Shown in pieces: positions 5,687-14,274 of a stretch of 24,617 nt of DNA. Each line of letters opens with the position of its first letter. Position 1 is the stretch's first letter. Under the pieces are notes generated by a model. That model had not been told where the DNA came from and searched no databases. It saw nothing but the letters and a program-made list of their open reading frames with translations. This stretch comes from an uncultured Lacticaseibacillus sp. (GTDB taxonomy: Bacteria > Bacillota > Bacilli > Lactobacillales > Lactobacillaceae): the NCBI GenBank assembly GCA_934370925.1, contig CAKRNG010000026.1:1-24617 (forward strand). The letters run 5' to 3'. The translations under genes were made by a program, and so were the position numbers.

Positions 5687-7315
5687 TTGTTAACTGTTAA
5701 CAACGTCAGCATGACTTTCACCGACCGTACCCTCTACTCAGATGTTAACCTGAAGTTTACCGAGGGGAACTGTTTCGGGATTATTGGTGCCAACGGGGCG
5801 GGTAAATCAACCTTCCTGAAGATTCTTGAGGGGAACTTGACCCCAAGCACCGGGACCGTTTCGCTTGGCCCTAACGAACGGATGAGTAGCCTGAAGCAAG
5901 ATCACTTTGCCTTCGACGATCAGACCGTTCTGAACACGGTTATCCAGGGTTACGTGCGTCTATATGAAGTGATGCAGGAAAAGGATGCCATCTACGCCAA
6001 GGCAGACTTCACCGAAGAAGACGGGATGAAGGCGGCTGAACTCGAAGGTGAATTCGCCGAAATGGACGGATGGAACGCTGAAAGTGATGCGGCCCAGTTG
6101 CTTCAGGAACTTGGCATCGAAAGTGAGAAACACGACCAACTGATGGGCGAACTTACGGAAGGTGACAAGGTGAAGGTGCTCCTTGCGCAGGCCCTGTTCG
6201 GTCACCCCGATGTACTGCTTCTGGACGAACCAACAAACGGGTTGGATACACAGGCAATTTCTTGGCTTGAAAACTTCCTGGGTGACTACGAACACACCGT
6301 GCTGGTTGTTTCCCATGACCGTCACTTCTTGAACGCAGTCTGCACGCAGATGTGTGACGTGGATTTTGGGAAGATTGAATTGTACGTCGGGAACTATGAT
6401 TTCTGGCGCAAGAGTTCCGAATTGGCTCAGCAACTGCGCGCCAACGCCAACGCGAAGAAGGAAGAGCAGATTAAGCAGCTTCAAGAATTCGTGGCGCGTT
6501 TCTCTGCCAACGCAAGTAAGTCCAAGCAGGCAACGTCCCGTAAGAAGCAGCTCGACAAAATCACGCTGGACGACATCAAGCCAAGTACCCGGAAGTACCC
6601 ATACATCAAGTTTAACCAGCAACGTGAAATTGGGAACGACCTTGTGCGCGCAGAAGACCTGGCCTTGACGATTGACGGGCAGCCTGCCATTAGTAACGCC
6701 AGCTTCATCCTGAATCCAGGCGAGAAGACTGCCATCATCAGTCGCTCTGACGTGACGGCAACCCAGCTGTTACAGCTGCTGGCTGAAGAAATTAAGCCAG
6801 ACGCCGGCAGTTTGAAGTGGGGCGTGACGACGAGTCGTGGGTATATGCCAAAGGACTTGAACAGTGTCTTCGAGGATACCAACTTGTCAATTCTGGACTG
6901 GTTGCGTCAATTCGCACCAAAGGACCAGCAGGATAACACCTTCCTGCGTGGATTCCTCGGCCGGATGCTTTTCTCTGGGGATGACGTGTTGAAGCAGCTT
7001 TCCGTCCTGTCTGGGGGGGAGAAGGTGCGGAGTATTCTGGCGAAGTTAATGCTGGAAGAACCAAACGTCCTGATTTTGGACGACCCAACGAACCACTTGG
7101 ATTTGGAATCCATTACGGCATTGAATGATGCTTTAGTTGATTTCCCGGGTGCAGTTATCTTTACCAGTCATGACCACGAGTTTATTCAGACCATTGCGGA
7201 CCATATTATCGAAGTGGGACCCAAGGGCGTTGTGGATCGTGCGGAAACGACTTACGATGAATTCCTTGAACACCCAACCGCACAAGAACAGGTTAAGAGC
7301 ATTTACGGTGAATAG
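5687..7315 (+). CDS. ykpA: ABC-F translation factor of the YkpA/YbiT group
   Basis: The 542-residue soluble protein has two ATPase cassettes and is colinear with B. subtilis YkpA and E. coli YbiT. ABC-F proteins of this kind act on the ribosome E site; the exact role of YkpA is not settled. Cassette 1 has a normal Walker A (GANGAGKST, about 34-42), a degenerate signature (LTEGDKVKV) and Walker B LLLDEPTNGLD. The linker shows the hallmark FVARFSANASKSKQATSRKKQ. Cassette 2 has a good signature (LSGGEKVRS), but its Walker A is lost (ISRSDVTATQLL, no Gly-Lys) and the catalytic Glu is Asp (LILDDPTNHLD). As I recall, YkpA of bacilli also lacks the second Walker A lysine, so that loss is a family trait. 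It starts at TTG after AGGAG. Confidence 0.88.
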   Translation: MLTVNNVSMTFTDRTLYSDVNLKFTEGNCFGIIGANGAGKSTFLKILEGNLTPSTGTVSLGPNERMSSLKQDHFAFDDQTVLNTVIQGYVRLYEVMQEKDAIYAKADFTEEDGMKAAELEGEFAEMDGWNAESDAAQLLQELGIESEKHDQLMGELTEGDKVKVLLAQALFGHPDVLLLDEPTNGLDTQAISWLENFLGDYEHTVLVVSHDRHFLNAVCTQMCDVDFGKIELYVGNYDFWRKSSELAQQLRANANAKKEEQIKQLQEFVARFSANASKSKQATSRKKQLDKITLDDIKPSTRKYPYIKFNQQREIGNDLVRAEDLALTIDGQPAISNASFILNPGEKTAIISRSDVTATQLLQLLAEEIKPDAGSLKWGVTTSRGYMPKDLNSVFEDTNLSILDWLRQFAPKDQQDNTFLRGFLGRMLFSGDDVLKQLSVLSGGEKVRSILAKLMLEEPNVLILDDPTNHLDLESITALNDALVDFPGAVIFTSHDHEFIQTIADHIIEVGPKGVVDRAETTYDEFLEHPTAQEQVKSIYGE

Positions 7316-7357
7316 GCTTAACTAAGTCGCAACTACCGAATTTTTTGAAGCAAAATG

Positions 7358-7397
7358 AGCAGAACATGTGGGATGTGCCACACGTTCTGCTTTTTTG
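7358..7397 (+). terminator. Intrinsic terminator after ykpA
   Basis: AGCAGAACATGTGG (7358-7371) pairs with CCACACGTTCTGCT (7378-7391) with one mismatch, followed by TTTTTTG. It begins about 40 bases past the ykpA stop. Confidence 0.85.
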
Positions 7398-7448
7398 TTG
7401 CATAAAATAGACAGACGTTATTTAACCATTATTAATTTTGGGGTAAAC

Positions 7449-7457
7449 TGATATAAT
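7449..7457 (+). promoter_or_regulatory. Extended -10 promoter of the Rgg pair
   Basis: TGATATAAT is a perfect extended -10. A start near 7464 leaves a short 5' leader of about 20 nt before ATG 7483. Confidence 0.6.
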
Positions 7458-7482
7458 AAATCGAATTATCAGGATGATGAAA

Positions 7483-8328
7483 ATGTTAGGTGAAAGATTT
7501 CGGCAATTAAGACAGGAACGTGGCATGTCGATGAAAGATGTCGCGGCAGGTGTGACATCCGTGGCGACGGTTTCTAAATTTGAAAACGGCGTGGCGGACT
7601 TAGCGTCTGGGAAGGTTCTGCAACTATTGCAAAACATGGGTGTTAGTTTTCGCAATTTTGTTCACATCCAGGGTGATTCAAGCACGCACGCTGCGCTACA
7701 ACAGGTGATGACGATGTATCGGTGTCACCAAATTGACCAGCTACAAACATTTGTGACCACACGTGTGAACGCACGGGCGCAGCGTGCTGCGAGTGTGGAT
7801 TTTAACGAGCTAATGATTGCGGCAGGGTTGTGCTGTGATTTGTCTGGCGAAGTATTCGTGACGGATCAGGATATTCGTAAGTTGGCACAGGACTTACGGT
7901 CGGTGACGGAATGGGACGAGAACGAGGTGTATATGTTTAACACCACGGTGCCATTATTACCAGACAACGTGCTCTATGAACTTGCGCACTCACTTCTTGA
8001 ACAGTTAAACGAAATTCATGTTTTGAATGCATCGTTGTACCAAAAAGGCTGGTTGGCGGTTCTGGACGCCATCGAGCAATTAATGGAACGGCAATCTTCT
8101 TATAGTACGGTTTTGCTGCGGCGAAGCAATGAGGAGGATATTCCGTTAACCATCAGCGTTGTCGTTTTCCGGTTACGCGTGCTGAATTTATGCGAACAGG
8201 AACGGACGCAGCCAACAGAAGAAACACGGAAGCAGATTACGGATATGCTGGACTTGCTAAAGTTCATTGAGGCGGATGGGTTGGTTACTAAATTTGAACG
8301 GCACGTGCGGCATTTAGTGAACATGTAA
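7483..8328 (+). CDS. Rgg/GadR/MutR-type transcriptional regulator 1
   Basis: The 281-residue protein has an N-terminal Xre-type helix-turn-helix (about residues 5-58: LGERFRQLRQERGMSMKDVAAGV, SVATVSKFENG) and a long all-helical C-terminal domain of Rgg type. Rgg proteins are cytoplasmic regulators that often bind short hydrophobic peptides imported by Opp. I chose ATG 7483 because AGG lies nine bases upstream; the ATG at 7474 would touch it. The next gene is a diverged paralogue 36 bases downstream, sharing the transcript. No classical SHP peptide gene lies next to the pair, so ligand and targets are unknown. Confidence 0.75.
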   Translation: MLGERFRQLRQERGMSMKDVAAGVTSVATVSKFENGVADLASGKVLQLLQNMGVSFRNFVHIQGDSSTHAALQQVMTMYRCHQIDQLQTFVTTRVNARAQRAASVDFNELMIAAGLCCDLSGEVFVTDQDIRKLAQDLRSVTEWDENEVYMFNTTVPLLPDNVLYELAHSLLEQLNEIHVLNASLYQKGWLAVLDAIEQLMERQSSYSTVLLRRSNEEDIPLTISVVVFRLRVLNLCEQERTQPTEETRKQITDMLDLLKFIEADGLVTKFERHVRHLVNM

Positions 8329-8334
8329 CGGAAG

Positions 8335-8350
8335 CAGCGGATAACCGCTG
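8335..8350 (+). promoter_or_regulatory. Small hairpin next to the ribosome binding site of regulator 2
   Basis: CAGCGG-ATAA-CCGCTG is a perfect 6-bp hairpin in the 36-base gap between the two regulator genes. It abuts GGGGGAAC, the ribosome binding site of the second gene. It may tune expression of the second cistron (inference). Confidence 0.4.
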
Positions 8351-8364
8351 GGGGAACAGAACGA

Positions 8365-9225
8365 ATGGAACTAGGAAAGCAGTTTAGATATATTCGGCAA
8401 CGAAAAGGATTCTCAATAGAGGCCGTTGCACATGATATCACGTCCGTTGGGGCAATCTGTGAATTCGAATCAGGGCGAAAAGATATGCCAATTGGGAAGT
8501 TGCAGTCTTTACTGAACCGGATGAACGTGTCGCTAAGTCAATTCGCGAACACTTCGGACCGTTTATCGCAGGAAAGTCGCGATGAACGTAATGAAATTCA
8601 CAGTGCGTTCATGACGCAAGATGCTTCACGATTGCGCAACCTGTTTGAAACACCGATGGATGCTGTTGCTGAAGATGCACAGCTTATCTTCTTCGACCAC
8701 ATGTTGATTGCGGGGAAGTACTACCGGTTAACGGGGGAAAGCCTGTGTACACAAGCTGATGTGACGCGACTGACGGACACGCTGCTGGCAACACTGACTT
8801 GGGACGACTCGGCCATTGACGTGCTGTATTGGACATTGCCGCTGATGAACGATAACCGGGCGTTCATGTTGAGTCGCGAAGTGTTAAGTATCACAGGTAA
8901 TCTGGAGGCGTGGAATGTTGGCCTGTACGGGTCTGCATGGCATGTGGTACTTGAGGGACTCGTGGTGTTAATGGAACGGCGCAGTAACTTTGCCATGACG
9001 CTGTTACGCCAGATTGAGACAGAACGTCCGATTGCAGAATTCTTGATTGCGAACCGTCTACGTTTTGCGCTCTTAAAGGCAGCACTGGCGGTACAAAAAG
9101 ACGACACGCCGGAAACTCGTGAGCAAGTTCAGAAAGTTATCCAGCAAGCGCACGCCCTTGGATCACGCGAGATGGATGATCAATTGCGGGTGATTTGTGA
9201 GCGGACGATTGGGTATGATTTTTAA
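8365..9225 (+). CDS. Rgg-type transcriptional regulator 2 (tandem paralogue)
   Basis: The 286-residue protein has the same layout as its upstream neighbour. It begins MELGKQFRYIRQRKGFSIEA with the helix-turn-helix continuing through TSVGAICEFESGRKDMP (about residues 4-60), followed by a helical C-terminal domain of about 210 residues. Sequence identity to regulator 1 is modest but colinear (for example LMERRSNFAMTLLRQ against LMERQSSYSTVLLRR). It is co-transcribed with regulator 1 and followed by a perfect 20-bp terminator, so the pair is a closed two-gene unit. Whether they act as a heteromeric pair or antagonists cannot be told from sequence. Confidence 0.75.
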   Translation: MELGKQFRYIRQRKGFSIEAVAHDITSVGAICEFESGRKDMPIGKLQSLLNRMNVSLSQFANTSDRLSQESRDERNEIHSAFMTQDASRLRNLFETPMDAVAEDAQLIFFDHMLIAGKYYRLTGESLCTQADVTRLTDTLLATLTWDDSAIDVLYWTLPLMNDNRAFMLSREVLSITGNLEAWNVGLYGSAWHVVLEGLVVLMERRSNFAMTLLRQIETERPIAEFLIANRLRFALLKAALAVQKDDTPETREQVQKVIQQAHALGSREMDDQLRVICERTIGYDF

Positions 9226-9242
9226 AAATTTGAGGTATGAAC

Positions 9243-9294
9243 GCAGGCACCGCATAAATTCCGAGTTGGGAATTTATGCGGTGCCTGCTTTTTA
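9243..9294 (+). terminator. Strong intrinsic terminator after the Rgg pair
   Basis: A perfect 20-bp stem (9243-9262 with 9269-9288) with loop GAGTTG, then TTTTTATT. The arm GCAGGCACCGC resembles the arm of the hairpin at 14163-14214, which suggests a shared terminator repeat family. Confidence 0.92.
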
Positions 9295-9344
9295 TTGCCG
9301 TGTCTGGACGTATTGATGTAGGGAAATGTGAAGAATCCTTCACA

Positions 9345-9379
9345 CGAACGTTTGTTTGTTGCCGGCATTGCGATATAAT
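9345..9379 (+). promoter_or_regulatory. sbcDC promoter overlapped by a LexA-like box
   Basis: TATAAT (9374-9379) has TTGTTT (9352-9357) at 16 bases or TTTGTT at 17. Across the -35 lies CGAAC-GTTT-GTTTG (9345-9358). This matches the Gram-positive SOS box CGAAC-N4-GTTCG at all but one specified position. SOS control of sbcDC is, to my knowledge, reported in B. subtilis. Control here is inference. Confidence 0.55.
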
Positions 9380-9457
9380 GAAACGAGAGAAAATAGAGCA
9401 GGATATCCTGGCTTTAGCGGAAAAAGCTGGGATGCTAAACAAGGAGGCACAGCCATC

Positions 9458-10582
9458 ATGCGACTTTTACATACAGCGGATTGGCATATTGGGAAATCAT
9501 TGGCGGGGTTTGATTTGCTCGATGTGCAACGCCGGAGCTTTGCGGCATTGCGTCAGATTGCGAAGGATGAACAAGTGGATGCAATGATTATTGCGGGGGA
9601 CCTGTACGACCGCAGTTTAGCGGCAGAGGGTGTTGTGCAAACCGTGAACGAGATGTTGCGAACCCTCAACTTAGATGATCAGTTGCCTATTTTCGCAATT
9701 TCGGGTAACCACGACTCCGGGCCACGTCTTGCAACGGGGTGTGAATGGTTCAAGTCAACGCAGCTTTATTTGACCACCACGATTGCGGGGGCGTTGAAGC
9801 CCGTGACGCTGGGAGATACGCAGATTTTTATGCTGCCATATTTTGAACCGCGTGAGGCGCAAGTCGCATTTAATGATGATCAGCTAACCACGATTGGGGC
9901 GGGCGTTGCACGTGTGGTGGCAGAGATGCGTCCGCTGTTTGACCCAGCGAAGAAGCACATTCTCGTGACACACTTTTTTGTTGCGGGTAGTTCGCATGTC
10001 GCAACGAATGGGGGAACATCCGAAACGAGCGTGAGCGTTGGTGGTCTGGATGCGGTTCCCGTTGATGTGTTTGCTGACTTCGATTACGTGGCGTTAGGAC
10101 ATCTGCATAACCGGCACGCGCTGCAGGCCGATAAGTTACAGTATGCCGGGTCACTCGTTAAGTACGATGTTTCGGAAGCAAAAATGGCAAAGGGATGCTA
10201 CATTCTGGACACGGAAACAATGACCCGGACGTTCATCCCCATTCCACAGACACCGGAATTCCGACACGTGACGGCATCATTCGACCAGATTATGGCGCCA
10301 GATTCGGATTTAGATGTGGCCCCCGATGAGTTTGTGCAGTTCACCTTAACGGATACCGAGGTGATTCCAGATTTAATGAACCGACTACGGGAGAAATATC
10401 CGCAATGTACCGGTGTTGACCGACAGACGCACGTGGATTTAAAGCGGGAGATTCAAGCCCCCGTGCAGGATTTGGACCCAATGGCGCTTTTGACGAATTT
10501 TTATGAAGACGCAATGGGCACCGCAATGTCTACAGGAAGTCAGTCTTGGGCGGAACGAACGCTTAGCGAAACGCAGAAGTAG
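9458..10582 (+). CDS. sbcD: Nuclease SbcCD subunit D (Mre11-like)
   Basis: The 374-residue metallophosphoesterase is the nuclease half of SbcCD, which opens hairpins and trims protein-blocked or broken DNA ends. All five motifs are visible: HTADWHIG (Asp8, His10), IIAGDLYDR (about 45-53), ISGNHDSG, LVTHFFV and YVALGHLH. The C-terminal capping region follows. I chose ATG 9458 because AAGGAGG lies ten bases upstream; an in-frame ATG further up has no ribosome binding site. sbcC follows after ten bases. Confidence 0.95.
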   Translation: MRLLHTADWHIGKSLAGFDLLDVQRRSFAALRQIAKDEQVDAMIIAGDLYDRSLAAEGVVQTVNEMLRTLNLDDQLPIFAISGNHDSGPRLATGCEWFKSTQLYLTTTIAGALKPVTLGDTQIFMLPYFEPREAQVAFNDDQLTTIGAGVARVVAEMRPLFDPAKKHILVTHFFVAGSSHVATNGGTSETSVSVGGLDAVPVDVFADFDYVALGHLHNRHALQADKLQYAGSLVKYDVSEAKMAKGCYILDTETMTRTFIPIPQTPEFRHVTASFDQIMAPDSDLDVAPDEFVQFTLTDTEVIPDLMNRLREKYPQCTGVDRQTHVDLKREIQAPVQDLDPMALLTNFYEDAMGTAMSTGSQSWAERTLSETQK

Positions 10583-10592
10583 GGGTGCCAAC

Positions 10593-13500
10593 ATGCGATT
10601 TGAAAAGTTACACATGAAAAATTTTGGCCCGTATGCAGATGAAACAATTCGCTTTACGGACTTTGATGCGACGCCCCTCTTTCTAATTAGTGGGGATACA
10701 GGGGCGGGGAAGACAACCATCTTTGATGCACTCCTATTTGCGCTGTACGGCTCCGATTCTAAGGCGAGTACCGGGGATAACGGGCGGGTGGCCTTTTCGT
10801 TACGTTCAGATTTTGCGGACCCAAAAGATGAAACGGTTGTGACCTTGACGTTTACACACCAATCTCGAACATACACGGTGAGTCGCGCCATTCGGGTTAA
10901 GCGGAATGGGGAGCTGGCACCCCGCGATCCTGAATTAGAGGTGCAGGATGTCGACGGTGAGCGGACTGTATTGACGAAGCAGCGGGAAGTGAACCCGGCC
11001 TTGCTGGATTTGCTCCAGTTGGACAAATCCCAGTTTCGTCAAATTGTGTTGTTGCCCCAAGGTGATTTTCGCCGATTTTTAGATGCGGACAGTGGTGAAC
11101 GGGAACTTCTATTGCGCAGTTTGTTTGGCACGGGGATGTACGCACGCTGGCAGGAGAACATTGAAACACATCTGCGGACACTGCGGCGTGAGATGAACAA
11201 TGAGCGTGAGCGGATGGACGAGATTATTGCAAGTTTCGCAAGGACGCCCGATCAGGAAATTGCGGATGGTGAAGTGCGTGATAAACTCACCCAGTTGCAG
11301 GCCTTTCAAGCAGATAACGAAACGCACACGCAGGAACAAGAGCAACAGTTGATTGCGACCCAACAGGAAGCGGCAACGACGAACGCCGAGCTGCAGGCGG
11401 GCCAGCAAGTCGCAGCACTGGTTGAACGGCAGCAACAACTTGTGCAAGAGGCGGCGCAGCTTGAAGCGGGCGCCAAGTTAATTGCGGCGGATAAAGCGCA
11501 GGTGACCCATTTAGAGTGGGTGCAATCTTTGCAGAGTGACTATCAGCAGCAACAGACAACGGCCAACGCGTTAGCACAAGTGCGGCAACAGGTTACGCAA
11601 GCACGTGCGTCGTTGGCGACGATTGCGGCAACAACCACAAAGTTACGCGCGACAAGTGCCACTTTTGCGGACCAACAAGATGCAATGACGAATCTGGCAC
11701 GTGATGCGGATGCATTAACGGAAACCATTCAACGGTTAAAAGCCTTGAAGCAAGGTCAAGCCCAGGTGGAAACAACGCTTGCTGAGTTGCAGCAACGGCG
11801 TGCGCAAGTTCAGCAGCAGCAGATTGCTGAGCAGACCGCGCGGGAACAGCTGGAAGCGTTGAATAATCAGCTGACGGATGGGACGTTGGATCAGCTAAGG
11901 GAGCGGGTGCATCTTCAGGAGCATGTGCTTGACGCGTTGCAGGCGGATAAGCGTCAATATCAGCAAGCAACACAGCAACTGACGCAAGTACAACAAAACG
12001 TCGAACAAGCGCAGCGGGAGTTAGCAACGGCCCTTGCGAACGAAGCGGTAGCCGCACGCACCCACAAAGAAATCAAGCGTCAGTTCTTCTTGAGTCAGGC
12101 CGCACGTTTGGCCGCTGAGCTTGGGGAAACAGATGCCTGTCCTGTTTGTGGTGCCACAACGCACCCGCACCTTGCCACACAGACGCAGCACGTGACGTCG
12201 CAGGACGAATTTGACGCCAGCCTCGACCAATTTAACGCGATTCAGGAAGTCCGGTTACGGGCGGAGGATCAGTTAAAAACGGTGCAGGAACAATTGGCGC
12301 AGGCACAAACAGCTTTGGCGGACGGGACGCAACGCCTCGACCATGATTATCAGCAACAAACGGCATTTGATCAGTTACCAGCAACCACCGAGGCAGCGAC
12401 ACAGATAGCGGCCATTGCGATTGCGGCGGCTGATTACCAGACGAACCAGGCGCTATTGGTGAAACGCCAAGCGGAACGCGTTGAACTGAACCAGAAGCGT
12501 CAGCAGTTACACGAAAAATTGCTGACACTGACCCAGACGCTCGCAGCTGCACGGCAAACGGCGCAGGACGCCACGGATGCGTGGACGCGCGCAACGGAAC
12601 GGGTGGCCAACCTGAAAGCGTCACTGGGCGATCACGTGCAGGATGATGTGGCCGACTTACAGACGCAGCAGACGACGTGGCAGCAACAAGTCGCTGATTT
12701 CCAAACGCAACAAGAATTAGTACAGACACAATTAGCGGCAGCCAACACGAAGCAGTCCCATTTAGAGGGGCAAATTGCGGAACAGGAAGAGCGGTTAACA
12801 ACGCTCGTACGGGAAGACGCACAGTTCACACAGGCGTTGGTGGCGCAGTTAACGCCGCAGTACGGCGCGGACAAGCCATTGCCCGCATACGCCGCAGATT
12901 TAGCACAAGTCCCACAAATAAAAACGCTACGAACACGTATCCAGAACCATGAAGCACAGGTGGCAACCAATCAACGTCTGCAAACGGAGACGAAACAAGC
13001 ACTTGACGGGCGCACGCGGCCAGATGTTGAAGCGCTGGCCGCAGCCGCGAAGGTGGCTGCGGACCAAGTGGCAACATTAACGCGACAGTTAGGGGCAGAA
13101 CGTCATCAGAATGAGCAAAATCAACAGGTCATTGATAAGCTGACCAAGCGTGTTGCGAAGTGGCACGAAACGGAACAGGCAGTGCGTGATTTAAGCACCC
13201 TGGATCAAGTCTTTACGGGGAAAAATCCCCGTAATCTGGGCCTTGAACGTTACGTATTGGGCTCCTACTTTGACCGCGTCCTACAGATTGGGTCGCAACG
13301 GTTGCACGCGTTGACACGTGGCCGGTACAGCTTTGTTCTGAATACCGGCGCAACTGTTAAACGCGCCAACCGGACGGGTCTTGAAATCGACGTCTATGAT
13401 GACCAAGTCGGGGGCACACGTTCCGTCCACACGTTGTCAGGGGGAGAGAGCTTTATTGCCGCGCTGTGTTTAGCCTTAGCACTCGGGGAGGTCATTCAGG

Positions 13501-13736
13501 AAGAAAGTGGCGGTGTCGCCATTGATGCGCTCTTCATCGATGAAGGATTTGGTTCGCTCGACAGTGCCAGCCTAGACTTAGCAATGGAAGCACTGGAATC
13601 AATTGAGGGTAATCAACGAATGATTGGTATCATCAGTCACGTTGAGGCACTAAAGGTTGGTATCCCGGATCAACTTCAAGTCATTCCAACGGGCACGGGC
13701 CGTAGCGAGTTGCGGGTGGTGCATAAGAACGGCTGA
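10593..13736 (+). CDS. sbcC: Nuclease SbcCD subunit C (Rad50-like SMC ATPase)
   Basis: The 1047-residue ATPase partners with SbcD to tether and process DNA ends. The N-terminal half-cassette has Walker A SGDTGAGKTT (about 34-43) and the Q-loop region FRQIVLLPQGDFRRF. Two long Gln/Ala-rich coiled-coil arms (roughly 190-500 and 535-860) flank the zinc hook DACPVCGATTHP (cysteines near 516 and 519). The C-terminal half has signature LSGGES (near 947), Walker B ALFIDEGFGSLD and the H-loop IGIISHV. It starts at ATG 10593 after AGGGG, ten bases past the sbcD stop, so the two are one operon. A repeat fragment, not a clear terminator, follows. Confidence 0.95.
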   Translation: MRFEKLHMKNFGPYADETIRFTDFDATPLFLISGDTGAGKTTIFDALLFALYGSDSKASTGDNGRVAFSLRSDFADPKDETVVTLTFTHQSRTYTVSRAIRVKRNGELAPRDPELEVQDVDGERTVLTKQREVNPALLDLLQLDKSQFRQIVLLPQGDFRRFLDADSGERELLLRSLFGTGMYARWQENIETHLRTLRREMNNERERMDEIIASFARTPDQEIADGEVRDKLTQLQAFQADNETHTQEQEQQLIATQQEAATTNAELQAGQQVAALVERQQQLVQEAAQLEAGAKLIAADKAQVTHLEWVQSLQSDYQQQQTTANALAQVRQQVTQARASLATIAATTTKLRATSATFADQQDAMTNLARDADALTETIQRLKALKQGQAQVETTLAELQQRRAQVQQQQIAEQTAREQLEALNNQLTDGTLDQLRERVHLQEHVLDALQADKRQYQQATQQLTQVQQNVEQAQRELATALANEAVAARTHKEIKRQFFLSQAARLAAELGETDACPVCGATTHPHLATQTQHVTSQDEFDASLDQFNAIQEVRLRAEDQLKTVQEQLAQAQTALADGTQRLDHDYQQQTAFDQLPATTEAATQIAAIAIAAADYQTNQALLVKRQAERVELNQKRQQLHEKLLTLTQTLAAARQTAQDATDAWTRATERVANLKASLGDHVQDDVADLQTQQTTWQQQVADFQTQQELVQTQLAAANTKQSHLEGQIAEQEERLTTLVREDAQFTQALVAQLTPQYGADKPLPAYAADLAQVPQIKTLRTRIQNHEAQVATNQRLQTETKQALDGRTRPDVEALAAAAKVAADQVATLTRQLGAERHQNEQNQQVIDKLTKRVAKWHETEQAVRDLSTLDQVFTGKNPRNLGLERYVLGSYFDRVLQIGSQRLHALTRGRYSFVLNTGATVKRANRTGLEIDVYDDQVGGTRSVHTLSGGESFIAALCLALALGEVIQEESGGVAIDALFIDEGFGSLDSASLDLAMEALESIEGNQRMIGIISHVEALKVGIPDQLQVIPTGTGRSELRVVHKNG

Positions 13737-13749
13737 GAATGAGCGTGAT

Positions 13750-13800
13750 GGAACCGTGCCCCACCACTGGGGACACACCCAAACCGGAGCCAAACTGTCC
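13750..13800. repeat. Fragment of the long interspersed repeat ('gccccaccactgg')
   Basis: ATGGAACCGTGCCCC followed by ACCACTGGGGACACAC matches 4414-4443 and 17860-17889. It is followed by a diverged version of the next segment (CCAAACCGGAGCCAAACTG). In this copy CCCCA-CCAC-TGGGG forms a small hairpin. It lies in the gap between sbcC and the CIRCE-like promoter. Confidence 0.7.
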
Positions 13801-13824
13801 CCACATAACCGCACCGACAGATAA

Positions 13825-13854
13825 TTAGCACTTGTTTAGAATGAGTGCTATAAT
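13825..13854 (+). promoter_or_regulatory. CIRCE-like HrcA operator overlapping a promoter
   Basis: TTAGCACTT, nine bases, GAGTGCTAT (13825-13851) matches the CIRCE consensus TTAGCACTC-N9-GAGTGCTAA at 16 of 18 arm positions with exact spacing. TATAAT (13849-13854) overlaps the right arm. TTAGCA at the left arm could act as -35 at 18 bases. A repressor bound here would block the promoter, as HrcA does at groESL and dnaK operons. Confidence 0.75.
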
Positions 13855-13953
13855 GAGCACGTAGAGAGTTGTTAAACCCTCCAAACTTCAAGCTACCTAC
13901 AGACATCAACCCGGTGTCGCGCATAGCTAGACTATGGAAAGAGGCGAGAAGAT

Positions 13954-14103
13954 ATGGCAGGAAAACTCAGTAAGGAGCAGCGTAAGGCGCTGATTCAAAA
14001 GGCCGAGGAAGATCGCGCAAAGCACCCAGCAAAGAAGGGCGGCAAGTCTGGATTTGCGGCCATTGACGCAGAAGCCGATAAGCTTGCAAGCCAACATTCA
14101 TAA
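13954..14103 (+). CDS. 49-residue small basic protein under a CIRCE-like operator
   Basis: ATG 13954 follows AGAGG after nine bases. The frame encodes 49 residues starting MAGKLSKEQRKALIQ. A charged, probably helical N-terminal part is followed by a Lys/Gly-rich segment (PAKKGGKSG) and a second short helix (AAIDAEADKLASQHS). There is no signal, membrane segment or cysteine. I do not recognise the family. A promoter with a CIRCE-like operator lies about 100 bases upstream and a hairpin follows, so it appears to be a separate transcript induced by heat or protein stress (inference). The long 5' leader holds no other credible ORF. Confidence 0.65.
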   Translation: MAGKLSKEQRKALIQKAEEDRAKHPAKKGGKSGFAAIDAEADKLASQHS

Positions 14104-14120
14104 TGTTGACAGATGAACAA

Positions 14121-14218
14121 CAACGAGGCTGTGCCAAACAGACGGTTCAGTCCCGGTATACAAAACAGGCACCACGAAGATCCCAATTTCAGGATTTTTG
14201 CGGTGCCTGTTTTGGTAT
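14121..14218. repeat. 'gaggctgtgcca' intergenic repeat with terminator hairpin
   Basis: ACGAGGCTGTGCCA, then AGACGGTT and CCCGGTATACAA, parallels 17672-17710 and the reverse complement of 128-158. It ends in a hairpin pairing 14163-14182 with 14192-14210 (CAGGCACC with GGTGCCTG and flanks) followed by TTTT. It lies between the small CIRCE-linked gene and the oxidoreductase gene and probably ends the former. Confidence 0.65.
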
Positions 14219-14274
14219 CATAGGGATAACTTTTAACGTGAAGTGACGGTTGCTGACAGAAAGGACGGGCAAGC

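Noticed and set aside
5687..7315. Loss of Walker A in the second cassette of YkpA as a mutation
   Set aside because: From memory, YkpA proteins of bacilli have a similarly lysine-less motif, so it is a family trait rather than damage.
9378..9587. Small ORF starting at ATG 9378, overlapping sbcD
   Set aside because: It starts at or upstream of the likely transcription start and enters sbcD in another frame. The AAGGAGG inside it serves sbcD.
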